This document shows positions 1 through 4,893 of a stretch of DNA of 5,265 nucleotides, one piece after another. The stretch spans positions 1-5,265 of the forward strand of contig QMNP01000140.1 of the NCBI GenBank assembly GCA_003647825.1. Reading direction: 5' to 3'. This stretch comes from Candidatus Cloacimonadota bacterium (lineage in GTDB: Bacteria > Cloacimonadota > Cloacimonadia > Cloacimonadales > TCS61). The position numbers were made by a program, and so were the translations under genes. Numbering within the stretch: position 1 is the stretch's first letter; every line of letters begins with the position of its first letter. A model generated the notes under the pieces. The model saw only the letters and a program-made list of their open reading frames with translations, did no database searches and was not told the DNA's origin.

Positions 1-41
1 AGGGAGCGAAAAATCACATAGTGGCAGAGCTGAATGATGTG

Positions 42-147
42 GTCTTTGCGAGTTTTCTTCTTGTTTTACAATCGAAGCAATCTATTCAAATTATGAAATG
101 TAAAGATTGCTTCAAAAGATAACCGTTATGAGATTATTCGCAATAAC
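42..147. repeat. Nested inverted repeat, degenerate palindromic intergenic element
   Basis: The inner arms are a perfect 10-bp inverted repeat, GAAGCAATCT at 74-83 and AGATTGCTTC at 104-113, separated by 20 nt. The outer arms are imperfect: GTCTTTGCGAG at 42-52 against TTCGCAATAAC at 137-147. Both pairs share nearly the same centre (about 94). The architecture resembles the widespread intergenic element whose ends read roughly GTCATTGCGAG and CGAAGCAATCT, here as an eroded head-to-head pair; that resemblance is from memory. It occupies most of the region upstream of scoA, so any operon promoter must lie within or beside it. No convincing -35/-10 pair was found there. Bases 1-41 could hold the end of an upstream gene but nothing recognisable was seen. 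Confidence 0.7.
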
Positions 148-163
148 AAAGTAAATTGAGAAT

Positions 164-168
164 AAGGA
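164..168 (+). promoter_or_regulatory. Ribosome binding site deciding the scoA start
   Basis: AAGGA lies 8 nt upstream of the GTG at 177. It sits downstream of the in-frame TTG at 156, so it supports GTG 177 and argues against the longer reading. Confidence 0.75.
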
Positions 169-176
169 ATATTATA

Positions 177-869
177 GTGAACAAAGTAGTAAATAACATA
201 GAAGAAGCGATTAAAGATATTAAAGACGGAATGACCTTGATGTTCGGTGGTTTCGGTTTGTGCGGATTGCCGGAGAAGGGTGTTGAAGCCGTTTTGAAAA
301 GCGGAGTAAAAGATCTGACATGCATTTCCTGCACAGCAGGTGTAGATGATTTTGGATTGGGTTTACTTTTGCAGAATAATCAGGTTAAAAAATTGATAGC
401 ATCTTACATTGGAGAAAATGATGATGCTGAAAAACGTCTTTTTGCTGGAGATTATGAATTGGAGCTTGTGCCACAGGGAACGATTGCAGAAAGAGCAAGA
501 GCCGGAGGAGCGGGTATTCCAGCATTCTACGTTCCTGCAAGTTACGGAACCGAAGTTGCTGAAGGAAAAGAAGTTCGCGAATTTGACGGTAAAATGTATG
601 TAATGGAAAAAGCCTTCAAAGCAGATTATGCATTTGTGAAAGCGTGGAAAGGTGATACAAATGGCAATCTGATCTATAAAGCGACTTCTAATAATTTGAA
701 TAATCCCATGGCGATGTGCGGTAAAATAACTATAGCTGAAGTTGAAGAATTAGTTCCGATAGGAGAACTTGATCCCCATCACATTCACACCCCTGGAATT
801 TTTATACAACATATTTTCCAGGGAAAGAATTACGAAAAAAGAATTGAATTTTTAACACTTCAGGATTAG
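177..869 (+). CDS. scoA: SCOT-type 3-oxoacid CoA-transferase, subunit A
   Basis: Subunit A of a class I CoA-transferase, forming a complex with the next gene product. The family moves CoA between succinyl-CoA and acetoacetate (or other short acids) in the cytoplasm. The 230-residue length fits ScoA/AtoD. The CoA-transferase signature is visible at residues 17-32 (DG, then GGF, G and LP), followed by VDDFGLGLLL (56-65), IASYIGEN (74-81), ELVPQGT (96-102), ERARAGGAGIP (105-115), VKAWKGDT (154-161) and ELDPHHIHTPGI (197-208). These read very much like Bacillus ScoA, which favours SCOT over AtoD/CtfA, although the exact acid pair cannot be read from sequence. The GTG start is chosen because AAGGA lies 8 nt upstream; an in-frame TTG at 156 would add seven residues and lacks a well-placed site. 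The gene is 20 nt from scoB and surely co-transcribed with it. Confidence 0.93.
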   Translation: MNKVVNNIEEAIKDIKDGMTLMFGGFGLCGLPEKGVEAVLKSGVKDLTCISCTAGVDDFGLGLLLQNNQVKKLIASYIGENDDAEKRLFAGDYELELVPQGTIAERARAGGAGIPAFYVPASYGTEVAEGKEVREFDGKMYVMEKAFKADYAFVKAWKGDTNGNLIYKATSNNLNNPMAMCGKITIAEVEELVPIGELDPHHIHTPGIFIQHIFQGKNYEKRIEFLTLQD

Positions 870-889
870 TTTATATAAAAGGAAAAACT

Positions 890-1546
890 ATGGCTTTGAA
901 CAAAGCAGGAATCGCAAAGAGAATTGCCCAGGAAATGAAAGATGGGTATTATATAAATTTAGGAATTGGTGTGCCAACCATGGCTGCTAATTACATTCCC
1001 AAAGACATCAATGTCGTAATTCATACAGAAAATGGCTTGCTGGGTATGGGAACCTATCCCACCAAAGATAACTACGATGCAGATCTAGTGAATGCAGGAA
1101 AGCAAACAGTTACAGCCCTGCCAGGCGCTTCTTACTTTGATTCAGCAACTAGTTTTGCTATGATTCGAGGTGGGCACATTGACCTTACAGTTTTAGGTGC
1201 TTTCGAAGTTACAGATATTGGCGATATTGCCAGCTGGAAAATACCTGGAAGCAGAGTGAAAGGCATTGGCGGAGCAATGGACCTTGTTGCCGCGGCAAAG
1301 AACATAATCGTGGCAATGACTCATACAAATAGAAAAGGTGAACCCAAACTTGTGAAACACTGTACCTTACCTTTAACGGGATTGCAATGTGTAAAGATGA
1401 TAGTTACAGATCTAGCTGTGATCAAAGTGACAGATAAAGGCTTTAAATTGTTGGAAAGAGCTCCAGGTGTAAGCGTAGAAGAGATTGTCAAGAAAACAGC
1501 AGCACCCCTGATAATTGAAGGTGAAATTCCTGAAATGAAGATTTAA
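890..1546 (+). CDS. scoB: SCOT-type 3-oxoacid CoA-transferase, subunit B (catalytic)
   Basis: Catalytic subunit partner of scoA, 218 residues, the usual length for ScoB/AtoA. The active-site glutamate is E47 in TENGLLGMG (46-54). Family knowledge says this residue forms the glutamyl-CoA thioester. Other family blocks are NLGIGVPTMAANY (23-35), LVNAGKQTVT (66-75), YFDSATSFAMIRGGHIDLTV (82-101), and KGIGGAMDLV (124-133). The ATG at 890 has AAGGA 6 nt upstream. The likely reaction is transfer of CoA from succinyl-CoA to acetoacetate, feeding thiolysis to acetyl-CoA, or the reverse in fermentation. Its context beside HMG-CoA-lyase-like genes, which release acetoacetate, supports this role. The last 13 codons and 19 bp after the stop recur exactly at 3472-3530, downstream of gctB. 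Arginine codons are mostly AGA (4 of 5), as in the first lyase gene but unlike gctAB. Confidence 0.94.
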   Translation: MALNKAGIAKRIAQEMKDGYYINLGIGVPTMAANYIPKDINVVIHTENGLLGMGTYPTKDNYDADLVNAGKQTVTALPGASYFDSATSFAMIRGGHIDLTVLGAFEVTDIGDIASWKIPGSRVKGIGGAMDLVAAAKNIIVAMTHTNRKGEPKLVKHCTLPLTGLQCVKMIVTDLAVIKVTDKGFKLLERAPGVSVEEIVKKTAAPLIIEGEIPEMKI

Positions 1547-1585
1547 GTTGCATTACTGATAAAATGAAAATAGATTTAAAAATCT
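1494..1585 (+). repeat. Direct repeat copy 1: scoB 3' end plus downstream spacer
   Basis: This segment matches 3459-3550 at a constant offset of 1965 bp. Positions 1507-1565 are identical to 3472-3530 over 59 bp, spanning the last 13 scoB codons including the stop, plus 19 non-coding bases. The following 20 bases match with about 4 differences. The bases before 1507 are related but diverged. The pair brackets the gctAB genes. Confidence 0.92.
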
Positions 1586-1637
1586 TTCTTGACGAAAAAA
1601 TCATTCCCAACTTAAAGTAGTTTTAAACTTGCTACAT

Positions 1638-1644
1638 AAAGGAG
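1638..1644 (+). promoter_or_regulatory. Strong ribosome binding site of gctA
   Basis: AAAGGAG lies 6 nt before the ATG at 1651 and fixes that start over the in-frame ATG at 1687. Its strength after a 104-nt gap suits independent translation of the gctAB pair. Confidence 0.75.
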
Positions 1645-1650
1645 TGTTTC

Positions 1651-2643
1651 ATGGAAAAGTTAAAGGCTGGGAAGGGCGAACTTTTCATGCCCTATGATGC
1701 GGATGAGTCCCGTCATTTTTTCAAAGAGAAGAATAAGAAACTAATTAATAAGTTGACAACAGTTACGGAAGCGGTGAAAAAATATATTCCCGATGGAACC
1801 TACATCGCTGTTGGTGGTTTTGGTGGTGTGAGAATCTCAACTTCGGTCCTTCACGAAATACTTCGCCAGGGAAAAAAGAATCTTGGCCTTTCAGGACATA
1901 CTTCAACTCACGATTGTCAGATTTTAGCTGCAGGTGAGTGTTTTGATCGCTGTGACATAGCCTATGTTATTGGACTTGAGGCACGGGGTTTGAGTAGGGT
2001 TTCACGAAAATATTTTGAGTCGGGAAAAGTGAAGTTCACCGAGTGGACCAATGCTGCTCTTGCATGGAGATATAAAGCTGCCGCTATGGGCGTAAGTTAT
2101 CTACCCTGTCGGACAATGCTTGGAACAGATACCTTTGAACAATCTGCAGCGAAAGAGGTCCTATGTCCATTTACTGGTACAAAGTATGCTGCGGTACCGG
2201 CTCTCTCTCCTGATGTGGCTATAATCCATGTTCACCGTTGCGATGTGTACGGTAACTGCCAAATTGATGGAATTAATATTTCCGATGCGGATCTGGCGAA
2301 GGCATCAAAACATGTCATCATCACTGCGGAAAGAATTATACCTAATGAGGAAATTCGGCGACAACCATGGGCCACCACTATCCCAGCTTGGTGTGTAGAT
2401 GCAGTTATTCAAGTTCCCTACGGCTCTTTTCCGGGCTGCATGGAAAAAGAGTATTTTTCCGATGAAGATCACTTTGCATTGTGGTTGAAAAAGGAAAAAG
2501 ATCCTGAAGAGTTCAAAACCTTTATTAATAAATATATTTTGGATACTAAGAATTTTAGTGAGTATTTAGAACTTTGTGGAGGAACTTCTCGTATGAACGA
2601 TCTCCGCTTTGATGAACTGTTGGTAAACCCAAACACTAAGTAA
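1651..2643 (+). CDS. gctA: Glutaconate CoA-transferase-type enzyme, subunit A
   Basis: Subunit A of a class I CoA-transferase of the glutaconate type, 330 residues. Visible family blocks are VGGFGG (54-59), the histidine/serine-rich SGHTSTHDCQILAAG (81-95), VIGLEARGLS (106-115), EWTNAALAWRYKAAAMGV (131-148), LGTDTF (157-162), PDVAIIHVHRCDVYGN (187-202), IPNEEIRR (230-237) and EYLELCGG (304-311). The core starts near residue 34, so there is an N-terminal extension of about 33 residues relative to the Acidaminococcus enzyme as I remember it. It is 9 nt from gctB. Family members move CoA between acetyl-CoA and glutaconate or related dicarboxylates; the real substrate here is unknown, since no hydroxyglutaryl-CoA dehydratase genes are in view. 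Arginine codon use (CGN 11 of 15) differs sharply from scoAB and the first lyase gene, suggesting acquisition from another genome. The ATG at 1651 has AAAGGAG 6 nt upstream. Confidence 0.88.
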   Translation: MEKLKAGKGELFMPYDADESRHFFKEKNKKLINKLTTVTEAVKKYIPDGTYIAVGGFGGVRISTSVLHEILRQGKKNLGLSGHTSTHDCQILAAGECFDRCDIAYVIGLEARGLSRVSRKYFESGKVKFTEWTNAALAWRYKAAAMGVSYLPCRTMLGTDTFEQSAAKEVLCPFTGTKYAAVPALSPDVAIIHVHRCDVYGNCQIDGINISDADLAKASKHVIITAERIIPNEEIRRQPWATTIPAWCVDAVIQVPYGSFPGCMEKEYFSDEDHFALWLKKEKDPEEFKTFINKYILDTKNFSEYLELCGGTSRMNDLRFDELLVNPNTK

Positions 2644-2652
2644 GAGGTAATT

Positions 2653-3426
2653 ATGGCCAAATATAATAGTATGGAAAACATGATTTGTGTGGCCGCGCGG
2701 CAGATGGAAGATGGCTCATCAGCTGCTATTGGAACGGGTGTTCCTACCGCTGCTGGCATGCTTGCACAAAAACTTTACGCACCTAATCTCCTGATCTTTT
2801 TTGAGGCGGGAGCAGCCGGTCCTATTCTACCAACTATGCCTGTTTCTGTAGGAGATAGTCGAACAACCCATCACTCCCTTTTAGCTTCAACAATGCTTGA
2901 TTCCATGGAAGCTGGACAGAGAGGGTTGTTGGATTACACCTTTTTGGGCGGGGCTCAAATTGATAAGTTTGGAAATCTAAATTCCACTATGCTGGGTGAC
3001 GATTATCACCATCCAAAAGTTCGCTTTCCAGGAAGTGGCGGTGCTAATGATCTTGGCTCATTTTGTTGGAAGATTTTGGTTGTTACTCCTCATGCCAAAA
3101 AGCGATTTGTGGAAAAGGTTGATTTTATAACTACTCCCGGATTTCTTAGTGGACCCGGTGCTCGTGAAGAGGCTGGACTTTCTAAGGGAACTGGACCCTT
3201 CAGGGTTATTACAGATCTTGCCATCTTAGATTACAACAATCCTGAAAAACGTATGCAGGTTGTTAGTCTTCATGAGGGAGTAACCCTTGAGCAGGTTAAA
3301 GACAACACAGGCTTTGAACTTCTCGTAGCCGATAAATTAGAAAAAACCTCTCCTCCAACTGATGAGGAGCTTCGAATCTTAAGAGAGGAGATTGATCCTA
3401 GCGGATTTATAATCGGACGAGGATAG
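2653..3426 (+). CDS. gctB: Glutaconate CoA-transferase-type enzyme, subunit B (catalytic)
   Basis: Partner of the preceding gene, 257 residues, close to the roughly 266 of Acidaminococcus GctB. The fold begins with AIGTGVPTAAGMLA (25-38), then the probable catalytic glutamate E51 in FFEAGAAGP (49-57), which I equate with the glutaconate-transferase active-site Glu. Later blocks are SVGDSRTTHHS (65-75), FLGGAQIDKFGNLN (97-110), FPGSGGANDLGS (125-136) and VITDLAILDY (185-194). Keeping the Glu supports a true CoA-transferase rather than the related decarboxylase branch (Myxococcus AibAB), in which I recall the Glu being replaced by Cys. GAGGT at 2644-2648 is the ribosome site. Like gctA it uses CGN for most arginines (8 of 11). 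It is immediately followed by a fossil copy of the scoB tail, so its 3' boundary coincides with a recombination junction. Substrate identity is inferred only to the level of a dicarboxylic acid. Confidence 0.88.
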   Translation: MAKYNSMENMICVAARQMEDGSSAAIGTGVPTAAGMLAQKLYAPNLLIFFEAGAAGPILPTMPVSVGDSRTTHHSLLASTMLDSMEAGQRGLLDYTFLGGAQIDKFGNLNSTMLGDDYHHPKVRFPGSGGANDLGSFCWKILVVTPHAKKRFVEKVDFITTPGFLSGPGAREEAGLSKGTGPFRVITDLAILDYNNPEKRMQVVSLHEGVTLEQVKDNTGFELLVADKLEKTSPPTDEELRILREEIDPSGFIIGRG

Positions 3427-3442
3427 ATATAGGAGATCTAAA

Positions 3443-3511
3443 GTTATTTCAGCGAAAGAGGCAACGGCACTCCTGATAATTGAAGGTGAAATTCCTGAAA
3501 TGAAGATTTAA
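3443..3511 (+). pseudogene. Fossil of a scoB 3' end, lacking start and body
   Basis: In the frame starting at 3443 the sequence encodes VISAKEATALLIIEGEIP, then EMKI and a TAA at 3509-3511. The last 12 residues (LIIEGEIPEMKI) equal the C-terminus of scoB, while the residues before them are related but different. There is no in-frame start or ribosome site to express it, and the upstream part of the gene is gone. It is therefore a remnant of a scoB-type gene, either duplicated from the scoB upstream or left by a paralogue after recombination. Its position directly after gctB marks the right edge of the gctAB segment. Confidence 0.85.
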
Positions 3512-3550
3512 GTTGCATTACTGATAAAATAAAATTAGATTAAAAAATTT
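3459..3550 (+). repeat. Direct repeat copy 2, right of gctAB
   Basis: Counterpart of 1494-1585, same orientation, with a perfect 59-bp core at 3472-3530. Because the identical stretch includes non-coding bases after the stop codon, protein-level selection cannot explain it. Recombination between the two copies would delete exactly 1965 bp, removing gctA and gctB and leaving an intact scoB followed by the lyase leader. Confidence 0.92.
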
Positions 3551-3617
3551 GAAAGAAAAACTGATAGTTACGAAGGAATGCAAGCCTTACATTTTAGTTG
3601 TATTGTAAGTGACAAAA

Positions 3618-3624
3618 TAAGGAG
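3618..3624 (+). promoter_or_regulatory. Ribosome binding site of the first lyase-like gene
   Basis: TAAGGAG lies 6 nt before the ATG at 3631, a near-ideal site. Together with the conserved N-terminal RDG motif starting at residue 15 it fixes the start. Confidence 0.75.
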
Positions 3625-3630
3625 TAAATT

Positions 3631-4641
3631 ATGAATTATCCTAAGAAAGTATCTTTAGGAGATATTACTGTACGAGATGGTTTCCAACATGAGGAAATCT
3701 TGATTCCTACCGCAGCAAAACTTTGGCTTAGTGAACAATTGATCTTGGCTGGATTTAGGAAAATTGAGGTAACAAACTTTGGAAATCCCAAGGGTATGCC
3801 ACAATTTGCCGATGCTGATGACCTGATGAAAGCCTTGCATAACAGCAAGATTATTAAAGATATCCTGCCAGAAGTTGAAGTTACGGCAGTTACAATTAGA
3901 GAAAGATCGATTGAGAGAGCTATCCAGGCAAAAAAAGAAGGATACGGACCTGATAGAATTCTTTTGATGGTTTCTACAAGTGAAACTCACCACAAAAAAA
4001 ACTCGGGATTAACTTTAAAAGAATATTGGAAGATGAGCGAAGAATACATCAAAAAAGCCACTGATGCCGGCATCAAAGTAAATGGAACTGTCAGTACTAT
4101 CTGGGGTTGTCCTATTACTGGTCCAACTGATATGTCAAAAGCAATTGAGTTTGCTAAAAGATGGCTGGATTTAGGCGCTACCGATGTGGAACATGCCGAT
4201 CATGACGGTTCTGCATCTCCGGATAGAGTTTTTGAATATTTCTCAATGATCCTCGATGCAATTCCTGATACTTCTAAACACATTGTTCACTTACACACAA
4301 CAAGAGGTTGGGGACTTGCAAATATTTTGGCAGCTCTTCAAGCTGGTATGACACATTATGAATCCACAATGGGTGGCATAGGTGGACAACCAGCGAATTT
4401 CATTAGCGGAGTACCTGTATCTGGGACAGGTTCTTACTATTACAAGAATCCCAATCTTGTGGGACTTGTTTCCACGGAAGACATGGCTGTGATGATGGAT
4501 GAAATGGGAATCGATACAGGTATTGATCTGGATAAATTACTTCAAGTTGGTAATATGGTTGAGAAAATTGTGGGCAGAAGGCTAAGATCAGAAACCATTA
4601 AATCAGGTAGAATTCCCAAGTCATTATCGGGGAAAAAATAG
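3631..4641 (+). CDS. HMG-CoA-lyase-like DRE-TIM enzyme with altered catalytic loop
   Basis: A TIM-barrel lyase of the HMG-CoA lyase/pyruvate carboxyltransferase (DRE-TIM) superfamily, 336 residues. The N-terminal metal and substrate motif is RDGFQHEE (15-22), followed by KIEVTNFGNPKGMPQ (44-58), where E46 matches a conserved active-site Glu. The metal-binding HxH is H220 and H222 in VHLHTTRGWG. True HMG-CoA lyases have a catalytic Cys in a GLGGCP loop; here the loop is GGIGGQP (248-254) with Gln253 in its place. The following segment (261-280, including GTGSYYY) is about 18 residues longer than in human HMG-CoA lyase, and the Asn metal ligand is not evident. The rest is well ordered and I recall similar loops in proteins annotated only as HMGL-like, so this looks like a distinct subfamily rather than decay. 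The expected chemistry is retro-aldol or Claisen cleavage of a hydroxyacyl-CoA; the substrate is unknown, possibly a product of the GctAB reaction. Arginine codons are AGR in 12 of 13. Confidence 0.85.
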   Translation: MNYPKKVSLGDITVRDGFQHEEILIPTAAKLWLSEQLILAGFRKIEVTNFGNPKGMPQFADADDLMKALHNSKIIKDILPEVEVTAVTIRERSIERAIQAKKEGYGPDRILLMVSTSETHHKKNSGLTLKEYWKMSEEYIKKATDAGIKVNGTVSTIWGCPITGPTDMSKAIEFAKRWLDLGATDVEHADHDGSASPDRVFEYFSMILDAIPDTSKHIVHLHTTRGWGLANILAALQAGMTHYESTMGGIGGQPANFISGVPVSGTGSYYYKNPNLVGLVSTEDMAVMMDEMGIDTGIDLDKLLQVGNMVEKIVGRRLRSETIKSGRIPKSLSGKK

Positions 4642-4664
4642 TTGTCTTTCTAACTTTTCATTCA

Positions 4665-4767
4665 CGTTGTTCTCAGGAAGAATCTCTGTTTATTTCGTTT
4701 AGAAAAGCAACAATTTTTTTCAGGAGATTCTTCATAACCAAAGCAATTAGAATTTCTCAGAATGACG
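4665..4767. repeat. Second nested inverted repeat, same architecture as the upstream one
   Basis: The inner arms are perfect over 10 bp, GAAGAATCTC at 4677-4686 and GAGATTCTTC at 4724-4733. The outer arms CGTTGTTCTCAG (4665-4676) and CTCAGAATGACG (4756-4767) pair at 9 of 12 positions. Total length (103 bp) and layout match the element at 42-147, with GAATCT/TCTGAG words in place of CAATCT/TGCGAG words. It resembles the common intergenic repeat with ends like GTCATTCTGAG and CGAAGAATCTC. Confidence 0.65.
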
Positions 4768-4795
4768 ATATTGATAGTTTAGTTGGTTTGTTAAT

Positions 4796-4824
4796 TTGAC
4801 TATATCAGCTTTCGTTTGTGTCAT
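4796..4824 (+). promoter_or_regulatory. Possible promoter of the second lyase gene
   Basis: TTGACT (4796-4801) and TGTCAT (4819-4824) are separated by 17 bp, matching the sigma-70 consensus at 5 and 4 of 6 positions. The -10 half falls on the start of a repeat fragment. The 252-bp gap makes a separate promoter plausible but this site is weak evidence. Confidence 0.25.
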
Positions 4825-4843
4825 CCTGAACTTGCCGAAGGAC
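4819..4843 (+). repeat. Fragment of a third intergenic repeat type
   Basis: The stretch begins TGTCATCCTGAACTTG and continues CCGAAGGAC. It matches, from memory, a very common interspersed word in environmental bacterial genomes (CATCCTGAACTTG followed by CGAAGGA). It is a single half, with no inverted partner seen nearby. Confidence 0.5.
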
Positions 4844-4893
4844 AAAGTTGGTTAGAGGTTAAGTTTTTCTTAGTAAATAGATTATAAATTATT

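Larger units (their letters stand above)
4642..4893. other. Non-coding spacer with repeat remnants
   Basis: No gene is seen in these 252 bases. They hold a degenerate nested inverted repeat, a further repeat fragment, and a possible weak promoter for the downstream gene. No convincing intrinsic terminator was found after the lyase-like gene: the T-run at 4714-4720 is not preceded by a GC-rich hairpin. Confidence 0.7.

Noticed and set aside
3..122. Open frame at the left edge (stop at 120-122) that could be the tail of an upstream gene
   Set aside because: Most of it reads through the palindromic element, and the peptide (starting GAKNHIVAELNDV) matches no family I recognise. It is too short to support.
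156..176. In-frame TTG start for scoA adding seven residues
   Set aside because: The ribosome site at 164-168 lies inside this extension and is well spaced from GTG 177; the added residues (RIRNII) are not family-like.
1572..1585. AGATT-TAAA-AATCT hairpin after scoB as a terminator
   Set aside because: Only five A/T-rich pairs and a broken T-run. It is too weak to be an intrinsic terminator.
1589..1617. TTGACG with TTAAAG 17 bp downstream as a promoter for gctAB
   Set aside because: The -10 half matches only 3 of 6 consensus bases in an A/T-rich spacer where such matches are expected by chance.
2653..3426. Methylglutaconyl-CoA decarboxylase (AibAB-like) instead of a CoA-transferase
   Set aside because: The catalytic glutamate candidate E51 is retained in FFEAGAAGP, whereas I recall that the decarboxylase branch replaces it.
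3655..3993. Minus-strand open frames opposite the first lyase-like gene
   Set aside because: Shadows of a clearly coding plus-strand gene, with no ribosome site or family similarity.
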